The notes: generated from the letters alone by a model not told the origin. A stretch of 64,000 nt of DNA from Tretioscincus oriximinensis (GCA_022410635.1 JAJVDF010001192.1:62001-126000), one strand, 5' to 3'. Shown: positions 42,576 through 54,960, counted from the first letter of the stretch. Translations and numbers: made by a program.

Positions 42576-43376
42576 CCATTCCATGTTCTACATACCAGAT
42601 TCACTGTTTCTCAGTAGTTGTTGCTGAATCAAGCACTGACTGATAGTTGACTTTTTCTGAAGCTAGGTTGTTACTCAACAAGAAACATCTCACCTTTGAA
42701 TTGATTTCACAGTTTGTCAATTGTGACATGCGTACAACTTGCTAATTATGTGGAGGAGGCTAATTGGTTGAAATGTTGCTGTCTTTGACTTTGATTCTTT
42801 TTTCTTTTCTTTTTTTGGCAGACAGTGATAATAAGTGAAAGTCCCGGTCTCCATGAATCTGTTTATTAATGTGTATTAATGTGTGCAGCCAAAATAGGTA
42901 CTCACCAATCAATATTGCATTTAATTAACCAAAAAAGAAATAAAATTAAGTATAAACCCTGANTTTAGGACCCAAAGCATGCAAGATAGCATACAGCTGC
43001 AAGGATTTGTTGATCAACAATTCTTGATTATACTTGGAAGACAGCAAAGGCGTTTTTCACAAAGGGCAACACTGCTAAGAAAACTGTGGAAAAGTCATAT
43101 TAATATCTAGGAGATGATGAAAGAAAGCCCATCTGCTAATCTGGCATTTCTTATATAGCTTTGTCAGATAACATCCAGGATATAAATTTATCCTGTTAAT
43201 GGGTGTGAAATAATGATTTGCCATCCTCCACCCATCAGGTGTGGCAGGTATTAAAAGCTGTACCTGATGAAAATTACTGTCTTTCCTATCACTTACTGTA
43301 TAAACATCTATACCAATTTTTATTTGGTANCCTACTCTAATTTCATTTAGCCTATGCCCATATGACAATTTCTTAC
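42576..43376. other. Unclassified sequence next to the candidate exon
   Basis: No repeat was firmly recognised. The CATCAGGT..ACCTGATG pair at about 43237-43270 is a small hairpin. If the exon is real, this is intron on the minus strand. Confidence 0.4.
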
Positions 43377-43529
43377 CTTATCCATGGTGCAATGTTCCAC
43401 CATCTTCTCTCTTCTGCCATACGTGTTAACAGAGGCCTCAACATGCATCTGGAAGAAATCTGCAATAGAAGAGGAATTCCTGCATCCTCCATTGTATGCT
43501 GCCTGTAGCTCTGTCATCTGTCCCTGCCC
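43377..43529 (-). CDS. Candidate internal coding exon, 153 nt, gene unknown
   Basis: Read on the minus strand, a pyrimidine-rich acceptor (CTGCTCGTCTCCTTGCAG) is followed by exactly 51 open codons and then the donor AAG|GTAAGA, a full consensus. Both ends are phase 0. The residues begin GQGQMTELQAAYNGGCRNSS and end REKMVEHCTMDK, with two Cys and a possible N-glycosylation site (NSS). Codon choice looks like ordinary vertebrate coding sequence, and no transposon was recognised across it. I do not recognise the protein; an extracellular domain is only a guess. The frame is also open a few codons beyond each splice site, so the coding span comes from the splice signals. Alternatives are a pseudo-exon, part of an unrecognised repeat, or a non-coding RNA exon. 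Confidence 0.42.
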
Positions 43530-45535
43530 CTGCAAGGAGACGAGCAGCATGAGAAGGCACCAGCTAACAGGACTACAGGATCACAGCTGGCCAGGTATGC
43601 ACAGCTCAGTTTTCTGTATTCTTCTTGGCAGCCTTGCACCAGTTCATTGCGGCTCTAAATAAGGGTATGTTCCCTCTCCTTCCCAGCAAAATCTGCAATT
43701 GTTTATAGACTTGGTTTCCTCCTCCATGTGGGCATAGCCTTAGACTGTAACTGGATCCTGGCTGCCCCTTGAAAGTGAGAAGGAAATCGAGGATTAGTCT
43801 GAGGTCCTGAAAGGATGTATATGGGCAACCCATATAGTTATGGCTAGGGGGTTGAACGATAAGAATAAATGGACTATTCAACTATGACAAAAGATCCTAT
43901 GGCTAATGGGAATTGCATTTAATGATTCATGGGCAGAAAACTGAAGACAACTCATCGATGTTGGTGCAACAAGCAATAGAACCTTGACCCTTGACAATTG
44001 CCATGATCTCCAAACTAAGGCTAGCATAAGCAAGCCCTACTCTACTTACTGGTCCTTTATGGGGGAGGGTACTTGTTTTTCTATTATTTGTCATCATAAA
44101 TGTTATTTGTTTACTATTTTTAATTTATTTTGTTACACTTTTGTAAATGTTGAAAATAATAAAAATTTATTCACACACAAAAAAAAANCCCTAACTTTTA
44201 GGTGGGATAGACAGATAAATAAATTAATAAATATCATTTTTTAAAAAAATATAATCTGATAAAAGAGATCCCACAATTGCCTCTCGCAATCCTAGACGGG
44301 GTGAAAGGTACAATTGTATATACTGATGACACAAACTACCAAAAAGTGTGTATACTGAGCCTTATAACTACATGGGGTTTATTTTCCACAAAAATGAATC
44401 CCTGGAGCAAACTCCCATCAAGAAAACTGTATTGTTACTTCAGGAAAACATAGTTTGGTATTTGATTTTCCTGGAATAGTGGTAATGCTATTTTCCCCTA
44501 TTTCCAGGAGCTATATTGAGATTGCCACTGACGTGTGTTTGTGAGAGAGAGATGAACAATGCATACATTTGAATTGGTGTCCATAAAGAGCAGTAATATA
44601 TTTATTTCCATGCATATTCATTTGAAAAGGAAGGTATAGAAATTCATCCAAAATTATCTCTAACATCAAGCATGACAGGTCTATGACATCATCCTAACAA
44701 TGAGAATAAACCAGATTTCACTTTCTCTTTTCATGCCTTTTAATGTAGATAGGAATAGCAAGAATAAAAATTCTCCATCACATCTAGTTTTGTAAAATGT
44801 TTGTGAAAGCAATAGACCTCACATTCTCCTGATTTAATTGATAAACAAAGCAAAAGAGAGCAATCTTTGCATGTTTTCCTTTGGAATACTTGAATTAGCA
44901 AACTAGTATTTATTTATTCAGCAGAAAAGGTGAGCTTTAGCCATTTCTTTAGTATTTTTCCCCTTTGTTTTACAATGTTATCCATTTTACAACCATCCTT
45001 TATAGAACACTTTTTATAGCGCAATTTTGCTCTCACAGAGATGGGAGAATGTGATTTCTTTTATTTAACATAGTGCCACCTCAAACAAACCTGTATTTTA
45101 AAATCAGTGCCAGCTGTGGAAAGCTGCTTGTTAAAGGAGAAAATATTGACACTGTTTTCCTTGATTTGCTTATCATGATCAGAAATGGAAACATGTTGCA
45201 AAGGGGATGTTTATATTGTACAATACAACATTTGTATTGCTTTGTTTATCTCTTTCCTTGCACTTTGTAGCTTTTTTCACACAGCATGAGTAATCACATA
45301 CTAGATGGATAAAATATGGAACCTGGGGTATGATGGGCTAAGTTGACAATGACCCATGCAGTGGCCTTCTGCATCGCAGATGGACTGTTCTGGTCTATCC
45401 AGCTTTGAAGTCTGAGAATCAAAAGTCATCAGATTCCAAGCATGCTGATTGTGGCTGTTTTGATGAGACACGAAAAGTCAGCATGCAGCTGGTACTTGTT
45501 CTGGCAATAGACATTTTGATCTTGTTATATTGGAT
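43530..45535. other. Unclassified sequence
   Basis: No further exon was seen on the minus strand upstream of the candidate exon. 44130-44187 ends in GAAAATAATAAAAATTTATT and an A run, which looks like a retroelement 3' tail on the plus strand; the body could not be classified. Confidence 0.4.
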
Positions 45536-46352
45536 TGCCTGCTTGTGTGGATTATTAACCAATAGTCCGTTGTTGGAGTGGGACACAATGCCATTTTTGC
45601 ACTATATTCCAGTGTAATGTCTCATTCAATTTTGGAGGTACTATACGACCACATTTAGAACTGTGTTCAGTTCTGGGGGGCCCAATTTAAAAATGACATT
45701 GATAAACTAGAGCAAGTTCAAAAGAGAGTTACAAGTATGGTGAGTGGTCTGGAAACCATGTCCNATGAGGAACGGTTAAANGATCTAGGGATTTTTAATC
45801 TACAAAAGAGAAGATTGAGAGGAGACTTGATAGCTATCTACAAATATCTGAAGGGCTGTCACAGAGTAGAAGGATCAGATTGTTCTCATTGGCACATGGA
45901 AGGACTACAAACAATGGGATGAAACTGCAAGGGAATAGATTTATATTAGATATATTAGAAAAAACTTTCTAACAATCTGGGTGATAAACTAGTGGAACAG
46001 TTTGCCATAGGAGGTGATGAGTTTGCCTTCACTGGAAGCCTTCAAATAGAGACAGGATAGTCATCTGTATTGGATGGTTTAACGAATCCTGCATTGAACA
46101 GGGGGTTGGACCCAATGACCCTGGAGGTCCCTTCTAATTCAGCAATTCTATGTGATTCTATGATTCTATTCTACTGATTGCTATACAATATAGTCAAGGC
46201 AAATCTTAAAAAATGCCTTCTCTACACAGCATAGAGATCGGTGGAATAGTACATTCAAACTGAATGAGTCATTCACCTGAATTATGGCATAAAAATGGAA
46301 TTCTGCCCCACTCCAACAATAAACTACAGATGGTCAACATAAGCAGGCAGTT
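45536..46352. repeat. Large inverted repeat, arms of about 107 bp, loop occupied by CR1
   Basis: The left arm 45536-45643 and right arm 46247-46352 are inverted copies. TGCCTGCTTGTGT pairs with ACATAAGCAGGCA, TTGTTGGAGTGGG with CCCCACTCCAACAA, and CCATTTTT with AAAAATGG. TAATGTCTCATTCAATTT pairs with AAACTGAATGAGTCATTC, and GGTACTAT with ATAGTAC. Similarity is about 75-80 percent by eye. Between the arms lie a CR1 fragment (45644-46171) and about 75 bp of remaining loop. It is best explained as an old fold-back DNA element into which CR1 inserted. Confidence 0.85.
45644..46171 (+). mobile_element. CR1 LINE 3' fragment
   Basis: TACGACCACATTTAGAACTG starts the match to 37767 onward of the larger CR1. 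The C-terminal coding part ([19 protein letters not shown] near 45796-45852) and the 3' UTR (GTTGGACCCAATGACCCTGG) follow. The end is ATTCTATGTGATTCTATGAT. It is 5'-truncated exactly at the inner edge of the left arm of the inverted repeat. Confidence 0.92.
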
Positions 46353-48335
46353 CTGTATTGTCCAGTATTGAAAATCCCCTAAAGGTCACAACTTTCTGAA
46401 GTAAGGAATGTTGAGAGGTAGTGGCTACATCCACCTGAATCAAAACCTGCAGAAGGGGGTGCAGGAGTCATTGCTGGAGTAAAAACAATGGTTAGGCAAA
46501 TGCTATTTAGTCAAGTAGGTACCCTAGATCATTGCTGAGAGTAGAACACTGTCTTGCAGTGCTACACTTCCGTCTCATTTGTAATATTTAAAATGAGAGA
46601 GTCTAATTTCTCTGTACACAATTTGAAAGGATGAAAGCATTAAAAAGGAGAGACCTAAATTGTATTTAATTAGTCACATTGAGTGATGCAGGAAAATAGA
46701 TGATAAAAGGAATATCCTATAAATCTAGAATGAAATAAGAAAAGTATATAAGATTCAATGCTTTTTTGTAGCTATGAATAATATTCATTTATATAGCTTA
46801 AAATATAATGCTAAGGATTAAATCTTATGAACTGTTTCCTCATTTAATCTTCTCAGATTAATTAAAATGTAATAATTAGGTCCTCTTAGGCAATGTGCAA
46901 TGATATACTATATGTATACATACATATGCTGTATGCACACAAATTTTACATAAGGCCTGTTTGCACAATAATAGGTTTTATGGATTTGTTATGATGCATC
47001 TACGAAACATTTCAAATTCCTAAAATGAATTAGTGAAGCCTATGCAGACTGGGGCATAGTTATTCATTTATGTTACCACAAAAATGGAGACAAAGGTTTT
47101 GCAGTTTTTAACAGGTGTGGAAAAGATGAACGTTCACCAAATGCAGCTTCTTATGCCTTTAAAGCTGTAAAAAAACCTGTCCCAGATCTTAATCCTATTT
47201 GCTAAACTTCAGCAATACAATTTATGAGAGCAATCAGAGTCCAGAAATAGGAGTAAAGAAGATTTTTAGTAGATGAAGTATCCACTGATGTTCTATAAAA
47301 ATGATTAATATGAAATAGAAGATACTTGACTGAAATGTGTAATAATGAGGCCGATGACAGCATAGTTTTAACCTGTAGCATCTGTATTTGGTGAATTTTA
47401 TGCTTTTGCAGAGTCATGGTTCAAGAAGAGTGTGAGTCATTAGCGGATGTACTATATAAGGAACATCAGAGAAACTGTGCTTCTGTACATCAATCATTTG
47501 ATAAAAGAGTGCCTAGAAGAAAACTGGAATCAAATTCATCTGGTTTAGATTTTCTGACACAATGTTAGAAGCCAGCTGGAAGAGACCTGAAGCTATTAGT
47601 GATAGCTTATAGTAATTTGCTCATAGCTTGATTGGTCAACTTGTTTGCATGTAAAGGGTTGTGAAGTCTTAGTTTGTCCCAGCTCTATGGTGTGCAGCTT
47701 GTCCTCTGTATTAGTTTATGAGAAGGAGTTCAAAATCCCCCTTTGAAAGTAGCTACAGTAAAGACTCCCTTTGCTGAGTAGTTTCTCTTTCACATCAAAG
47801 ACCCAGAGCCAAGGCTTTGTCACTTTGTCTGGTGTTCTAGGCCTTTGCAGCTCAAACAGGCAACCTTAGCACTATCACTAAACTCTCCTCAGCATTTACC
47901 AACTAGTCCAAGATACATTTGGAGCTTCTGATTGGCCTTAAGCTCCACCTGAAAGGAAACTAGAACTCTACAAATTAAAGATTTACCCAGAAAGAGGACT
48001 GCAAGCAACAAAACATCTTCTGTAATGTATTGTTTTATTTTGGTTCTATTAGCCCCTGGGGTAGAGTAACCCTTCATTTATTTTCTTTAAGTATGTTTAT
48101 TTTGCTTTATTTCTTGTCTGGAGTAACCGATAGCCCCTGGGCATAGACCAGACTACAAAGCCTTCCAACCCAGGTGTGCCATAACAAGGGTCCAAGCTAC
48201 CAGTATGAAATAACAAACAACACTTCCCTAAAACTACTACAAATCTGAGTAAGCAGAATGGAGATAAATAGTCCAGTGATTCAACATAGGCCCTGTTTAT
48301 GCAGGCTAATTGTTTTATGGATCAATAATGTGTAT
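46353..48335. other. Mostly unique sequence
   Basis: No exon or named repeat recognised in about 2 kb. 46580-47180 is AT-rich and repeat-free. AGCCCCTGGG occurs twice (about 48050 and 48131), a minor direct repeat. Confidence 0.4.
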
Positions 48336-48600
48336 TAGGGATCTGTTAGCGGAGCAGGGGCAAGAAGAGGACACACCCACTGGAGTCCATGGTTTACTTT
48401 TTCATAAAATTGGGACAACTTTAAAAAGGGAAAGGAGAGAATTGAGGTGGGGAAAGAAGAGTGGGGCACTGGAATACAAGAGGGGCATGGGGTGCGGGAA
48501 GAAGAGTGGGGCATGAGTGCTGGAAGAGGAGCAGGGCGTGAGAAAAGAGCAGGTCATGGGAAGAGAGCAGGCTGGGTTCCGAAAACAGAGTACCCAAACA
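48336..48600 (+). repeat. Purine-rich degenerate minisatellite
   Basis: The plus strand is strongly G/A biased. GAAGAGTGGGGCA and variants (GGGAAGAAGAGTGGGGCATG, GGAAGAGGAGCAGGGCGTGA, AAAAGAGCAGGTCATGGGAA) recur at about 20-40 bp spacing. Open frames across it reflect the absence of T-rich stops and are not taken as genes. Confidence 0.6.
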
Positions 48601-50329
48601 AATGTGGATGGTAAGTCAGAAAGCCAACATGCTTGTTGTGCGAATGATCAAATGAAGCTGAAACTAAGCTGGGAACAGAATAAAGGGGCAAGGTGGAATT
48701 GTATTCACTAGTGCCAAAACTGCATCTTTCGTCACAGTGAGAATTCGCTCTGTGGTGTTAAAAAATGAATCTTTAGACTTCTGCATACAATATTATAGAA
48801 TAAGAACAAGCTCATATAGAAAACTATCAGTATCTTTAAACATTCAGTTAAAGGAACTCTATTAATAGATGTCATCTCTTTGAATTATTCCAAATCTTAA
48901 CAAATCTGTTTGACTGAAGTTCTAACCAAGGATGACTTGGATAATATGTAATATTAGCACTTTCTAAATCACTGTGTAAACTTATCTTCTTTAGTCACAA
49001 TCTAAGGTTTTGCACTATCACATAGTAATATGAATCAGTAAGTCTGAGTCTATGAGACACTGCTGTCTACACACACAGACAGTCCCTAAATTAACTCAAA
49101 CGTTTTCAGTTTATTTTAGGATCGCTTTGGAAGACTATTCTAATAGGTAAATTCTGGGCATTTTTTAGTCATCCACAATGGCTCTGGAGAGGACTGTCAC
49201 TATTTCAAGGTGAACATTATCTTCAGGAAATGATCCAGAAAATGCAATGAGATGAATGCATTTTACTCTTTACAANATTCACCTCTAGAACGCTGCTTGC
49301 TTCTCCCTTCCTACCAAATATTAAGAGTAAAAAAGGCATCTGAAGTCAATTAGTGGTAGAAGGGGATTTAGCTTCTAGCTTTTTATTCTTTGGCTGCACA
49401 TATGTTTTTAAGTCCATATACAGTCCAGTTCCAAAGAATATGGTTTAAAGACTATGACCTTTCTCTGCTCTGCTGCATTTAGTGCTCTCCAAGCTTGGTT
49501 TTGAAAAAANAATAATGCATTAAACAGTGTGTCCAAGTTCAAAACAATATTGTTGGCTAGCCATGTTGAGAAGGCTATTTTTATTCCAAATTCATGTTCA
49601 TCTATTAATTGTTCTACTTTGGAAACTAGAGAACAGAAGATTCAAATTCCATCAGATAATAGTAACTGAAGTATTTTCTAAGGTTTTGCTGTTGTTTTGC
49701 ATTTTTCCATATGCTATTCATCACACGAATCTTCATCTTATACATTTTGCATAGGAAGTCCTAAGATGATAAGAAATAGTCATCATTTATTTCCCAGCTC
49801 ACACTTGTTTTTCGTTTTTCCCTTATCTTTACTCTTGTTTGATATTTCCAGCTCTTATCTGCAGGGTTCTTGGAGTTGCATGCATTACTAATACAGTGAG
49901 TCCAAATATTTCACTGCTATTTTTCACTGCTGTCATTTTATTATCAGATGCAGAGCAAACATCCAAGGAAGCCAACTGAATGTAATACGGGTTAAGGATA
50001 TCTGTGTCTCCTTCTCAAGCTTCCAGGGTGCACTCATTCTGGCTTGGATTTTGCACAATCAAATAGAAACCGACCAACCCTCTTTCCCCTCTTTTATTTC
50101 AATAAAAAATGAAATAATCCACAGAAGTGAAATCCTCGATTTGTCATAGAGCANTTGTGGTATACATGGAAATTTATTAATATCAAGACACACAATGTGA
50201 CTCAAAGGTGGGATTTCAAACTCTTATTAACTTGAAAGCTGCTTAAAGGTGGTAACCCATATTAAAAGGCCACAAGAAGTGGTGTCTTTTAATGTGGATT
50301 ATCAGCACTAGTTTGCTAAAGCAACCGTC
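48601..50329. other. Unique sequence
   Basis: No exon or named repeat recognised. Single N bases at 49276, 49510 and 50153. Confidence 0.45.
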
Positions 50330-50535
50330 TCTAAGCCACACTGTGATGCACTCTACATGGGATTACCCTTGAAGACTGTTCAGAAGCTGCTGACACAGCA
50401 ACTAAGCTGCTAAGTGGTACAGCTGGCCAGATTCACAGTACACCATTCCTAAAATAAATGCAGTGGCTACCCATTAGTTCCTGAGCTGTTTGTTAACATT
50501 GACTTACAAAGCCCTAAATGGCTTGGGTTCTAAAT
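50330..50535 (+). mobile_element. L2-like LINE reverse transcriptase C-terminal fragment
   Basis: The succession GGGATTACCCTTGAAGACTG TTCAGAAGCT, then TACAGCTGGCCAGATTCACA, then GCAGTGGCTACCCATTAGTT and CTTACAAAGCCCTAAATGGC is the common L2-type LINE segment that encodes LPLKT..KLQ..QN..AR, LHWLPI and FKALNGLG in intact relatives. Stops and shifts are present. The 3' side merges into unclassified sequence with AAAT-type runs at about 50630. Confidence 0.72.
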
Positions 50536-51914
50536 ATTTGCATACACACACAAACAATACACTGGTGCAAAGTTCATGAAATGCCTTCACACAGAACCAT
50601 CCATTCCAGTTTGCTGAACCACTCCAGCAATAAAATAAAATAAAATCATTAGGTACAAAATGAATTTTCCGTTTTCTATCCCTATATGATGAATTGATGG
50701 AACAGAGGAAGGTTAGAGAAAACAGCATTCATTTTTTTCTGCTCCTGGACTAGAACAACTCAGTGTGTGAATGGTGGGAAATTTTCTTCCTTGCTGCCAG
50801 GATGGAATGGTCAATAGGAGCCATTCCATTAAGTTAAGAGAGAAGAGTTAAAGACCTGTAATCCCCTTCTGTTACTCTGTTGTTTCAAGCCAATAGTCAA
50901 TTACTGCTAGAAATAGGACAAGGACTTTTTGTTTTTAGTTATTCTATTTCTCAACAGTTCCTATTCAATTATGAAACTTGATGCACTACGTTGCATGCAA
51001 ATACATTAAGTATGAATGAAGGTAATTTTTGCTACTTTGTACCGAATACCAGTGACTACAGCAACATATATTACTAACAGTTTCCCAAGTTGAAATGAAA
51101 ATTGAAAGCAAAATTCCACATGAACAAAATTCAATAAAAAAAAATTAAAAATGCATTCAACCTAGTTTTAAAAATTAACAAATTGGCAAGTTTCTGTGCC
51201 CACTTTGTACCAGAGTTGAAACAAGTCTAATTTTGGCTTGTAAACCTCCACCCAGGGAGAGGAGGGGGGGGAGGCATTTAAATTGTCATTTACACTTAAA
51301 ATCCTTGTTTATTTTCTCCAAATTTCTAGTCTGGCCTCATTGAAAATTCTATGATAAGCCACTACTGACTTTAAAACCTTGGAGGGAAATTTATTTGTCA
51401 TGTTACATTCCTTTGAATCGTATATTTAGTTGTTTCTTTTTTATTATATAGTCATAAAGCAGAGCTCCAACTCGTGACAGCAGGATACAATTTCAGCTTT
51501 AACATTCATACCAACCTCAGCATCCATTCAACATTTAATCAGCTATACAAAAGCCATTTAATGCTTCGGATACTTCAGTGCTATAAATATTATCCTTTAA
51601 GTAATTACATAATTTTACATCCTGTAGCATATTTGGTAACACTTAAATGTAGTGTCTTTGGTACACGTAAATGAATATTTATTTCAGCTGAGGTTCTTTT
51701 TATTATTATTTCCTGCTTGTTAAACAATCTTTTTCAATCTTCCTATTACCTCTGAGACAGAGCAATTGCTTGTCACCATCCCTGGCAGGAGAAAACACAG
51801 AAGTAAGTTGGCCCCACTCAGAAAACATTGTCTTCCACAGCAGGTGTACTGGTTATCACCCAAGGTGTAAAATATTCTCTAACACATATGGTGCAATATT
51901 TCTAGCAAGAGGCT
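50536..51914. other. Unique AT-rich sequence
   Basis: No exon recognised. A G run lies at about 51258-51269. Confidence 0.45.
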
Positions 51915-52570
51915 TCCATAGAGCCTAATGAGAAAAAGGCAGGCAGCACGAGCTTTCGTAGGTCTCTTCCATATTANGGGCTTTATCCCGCTATTGCATT
52001 TTGTTCTGGAATAATCTAATCGTGGGTGCATCCATACATACCTTCATACTTCTGTGTTGAAGAGGCTGCAGAGATCCATTCCTGTAGAAGAATCTCACCT
52101 GAGAATTTCAAGTCTCCCAGGCCTCTTTTAGTGCACCTTCCCACGATTGGATACTTTTAACTCACGTCGTGCATGCAGTTCATATTATTGAAAAAGCCAG
52201 TTCTCTTGCTTTCACTAGTGTTCCAATATAGCTGTTGTTGTGGGGCTATGTGGTACTTAGCAGTGATGTCTGAAAATAACTTCCATCTAGAAAATCTGTG
52301 GCCATGGACCTATTTTCTGAGTTTATTACTAAAAGATTATTAGTGAGTATGGGTAGGCACCTGTGACTTTGCAACAAANGCGATAAGAAACCCTTGTTTG
52401 GAAGCAGCCTAAGTCAAGTCTACTTCTTCAGATGCTAAGATCTAAAAAAGTAGACTTTTCTACAAAACATATGCTGCCTACTTTATTTTTGCTGCACTTG
52501 TTATCACTCGCTATCATTTTGCTATATCCTTGATAGTTATTCTGGATTCAGACTAACATGAATACTTATT
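51915..52570. repeat. Fragments of the fold-back family around unclassified sequence
   Basis: AAAAGGCAGGCAGCACGAGC then TTTCGTAGGTCTCTTCC at 51928-51964 matches one half of the fold-back core. At 52420-52570, TCAAGTCTACTTCTTCAGAT, AGTAGACTTTTCTACAAAAC, ATATGCTGCCT and a GGATTCAGACTAACATGAAT end match another copy. 51965-52420 between them is not classified. Confidence 0.5.
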
Positions 52571-52889
52571 TCAAAAAAAAGGAAAAATGTTTGGTAGCAT
52601 GAGCATTTGTAAACTAGAACTACTACTTTAGATTCAATGGAAGAATGAAATAACTTACTTTGGGTGAATTTTCAGCTGCTTCTATCAGTGCCAAGTGGGT
52701 TGATAGCAGAGGAGGCAAATTACTTGGGTCAACTTCTGGCCAGGACAGTTAACAGTCATAATGAAAATAAATGCCTTTTAAAGCTATTTCTGGTCTAGTG
52801 ATTAATAACTCAAAAGCCTTACAGTTGCAAAACTTTCATTGCACAACTGTGAGTTATTCAGAGATAACACACTGTTGCNATGACCAGAC
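52571..52889. other. Unique sequence
   Basis: Nothing recognised; N at 52879 falls close to the right edge of this block. Confidence 0.45.
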
Positions 52890-53039
52890 ATCTGGTTCTG
52901 CAGTGGGTCCAGAGTTTTTCCAGTACTGAATATGCTCCTTTCCAGCTATATGGATGCACTCCAACAGAATGTGTTACCCTCCCTGGAACCAATGGTGAAG
53001 GGTGGGACATAAATAATTCTAAATAAATAAATAAATAAA
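52890..53039 (+). mobile_element. Retroelement 3' end with (AAAT)n tail
   Basis: TTACCCTCCCTGGAACCAAT then GGTGAAGGGTGGGACATAAA and TAATTCTAAATAAATAAATA look like the 3' end of an L2- or MIR-type element. Only the last ~80 bp are recognisable. Confidence 0.45.
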
Positions 53040-54034
53040 ATTTTCAATATCGTGGATTAGTGAACCAAGCTAGCACAGATGCATGAATCCATATTATTTT
53101 GAGGGCTTTTGGTTCTAACCTAACATCCAATAACTATATTATGCTGACTTTGAAATTCATATAAACGTTTCCACAGCTTGCATAAACCTTAGCTCAAATC
53201 TACATATTTCATAAATTATAAAATGCATTCTAATTGGATGGCATCCCAATAGAGGGCAACATAATCTACTTGTGAGAGTTTAAATATAGATATGTGCCAA
53301 GCCAACTCCCCCCACTCTGCATGCCACCCAAAGGACCCAAACAGCTATCACCTTGCTTGGTGATACTTGGAAATAGCACCAGGCAAAAAAGCAGTATGGT
53401 ACCACTTATGAGTAGACCTCTAATTCTGTAGCCGCAGTGAGCAGGTGTCACTCTTCCTGATAGCAGAGATGCATTTGAAAGATGCTCTGCTCAGCTGCCT
53501 AGTTCACTGCTTTGCCACAGGCACTAATTCAAGAATATTTTCATGTGATTTGAGAAATTGATGTAAAATATTTGTCTAGCACTTGGGTAAAATCAAATTT
53601 GTCCAGCAATTGGAGTCCTGAGTCCAATCAACTGGAGCAGTATTATTATATCTATAGCAACACTTTTTTTAATGCAAAGGAAACTGAAATAGCCATATTT
53701 CTTTCTGCACAGTTGGATATTGTTCATATTGATATTATTCAGGAAAGCACAAATCATAAATAAACTAAACAGGCTTGTGAAGCTTTTGACAAACCTGATT
53801 TCATAACCATTTTGTTTGCCTGACAGCTAAGCCTTTTTCAGAAAGTGAAATGCGTAAGCTGCATTTGTTTCCTTTAATTCAGTACATGAATTTTCTATAT
53901 GGAGCTACAGCTAGATTTTAAATCAATTTTGAGTCATAAATTGACTAGTTGTTGAGATTTGAGTGCTTCATACTATTAGCATTAGCCCAGTCTTCTCAAA
54001 ACTATTATCTTCTAGATATTAGAGCTCTGTACAC
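53040..54034. other. Unique sequence
   Basis: No exon recognised. The minus-strand frame at 53266-53451 has a hydrophobic stretch but no splice signals or family match. Confidence 0.4.
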
Positions 54035-54275
54035 TAGAGGATTGTTTGTTTGTTTTCTACTTATATCCCGCCCTATACCCGAAAGTCTCAGAGCAGCCTA
54101 CTACAGGGTGGCACACAACAGACACCCTGTGAAGTTGATGGGGCTGAAAGAGTTCAAAGAACTGTGACTGGCCCAAGTTTAGCCAGTTGGCTTCATGGAG
54201 GAGTGGGGAATTGAACCGGGAGATTACCAGATATGAGTCCCACACTCTAACCACTACACCAAACTGGCTCTCATC
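54035..54275 (-). mobile_element. Sauria SINE, full-length, minus strand
   Basis: The tail is GTTTGTTTGTTTTC, then ATCCCGCCCTATACCCGAAA. The body has ACAGACACCCTGTGAAGTTG and CTGTGACTGGCCCAAGTTTA. The tRNA-like head contains GGAATTGAACCGGGAG (B box, inverted) and ACTCTAACCACTACACCAAA (A box, inverted). No clear target duplication was found. It matches the plus-strand copy at 36320-36567 throughout. Confidence 0.92.
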
Positions 54276-54469
54276 ATCGTCATGGCACAACTGCAGTAGG
54301 AGAGAGAGAGAATTGGGTAGTGAGCCTCATGGAAGGGGGAGATGCAGGACTTGGTTTGGGCAAGATTGAAGTGGTATTTGGGCCCTTTTCCAATTACAAA
54401 TATGTCAACTCAAGCACATACAGGGCCTTCTTAGCACTTGCCCATATTCCATATTTCATCCCAGAACAG

Positions 54470-54615
54470 AATGCTGGGATTCATGTGCTAGTGCAGACTA
54501 CAACAGGCTCCAGGTGGTGGTGGTGGGGGGGCTACTGCAGTTTGCACCCACATGCAGTTGGCAGATGTCTACTCCAATTATAATCCAGAATAAGACCCAG
54601 TGCAAAAATGGTTTA
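54470..54615 (+). repeat. Unclassified interspersed repeat, copy 1
   Basis: TTCATGTGCTAGTGCAGACT, CTACTGCAGTTTGCACCCAC, GGCAGATGTCTACTCCAATT and ATAATCCAGAATAAGACCCA align with 60740-60880 in the same orientation. A (GGT)n with a G run lies at 54515-54531. The class is unknown. Confidence 0.5.
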
Positions 54616-54639
54616 CAGTTGACCATTTAGACAAATGGC

Positions 54640-54960
54640 ACTGACACCCTCTATTTCAGGTTTCAAATTCAATGAAATGTTCATTCATTTTCATTTTTTT
54701 CCCTCTTTGAACAGGCCAGGTGTTTGGTTCAATATGAAACTTCCAAACACTGTCCATGGTTCAAACAGGATACATTTGATAAGTTTGTTTGAAGATCATT
54801 TTGTTTGTATCAAATATGCACACTGTTTAATTCAAACCTTGTTAATACCTCTGTTTGATTTGAATAGTTTTGAACCCAAAAGAGTTTGGCTTATCTCTAT
54901 TGAATATTTTTGGACCAGATCCAAATAAATTTCAGCCAGTATGGTCAATTGTTAGAGATG
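54640..54960 (+). repeat. AT-rich repeat with GAACCxAA..CTTATCTCTATTG end
   Basis: Many TTTGAA/TTCAAA words are present, and the end reads TTGAACCCAAAAGAGTTTGG then CTTATCTCTATTG. A similar region at 61515-61780 ends GAACCTGAATTAATGCATAT then CTCTATTG. Such endings occur in decayed non-autonomous DNA elements of squamates, but the assignment is weak. Confidence 0.3.

Noticed and set aside
48310..48711. Charged Glu/Lys/Gly-rich protein
   Set aside because: It is produced by purine-biased minisatellite sequence and has no exon structure.
53266..53451. Minus-strand frame with a hydrophobic, membrane-like stretch
   Set aside because: No signal of splicing or conservation; hydrophobic runs are common in T-rich random frames.
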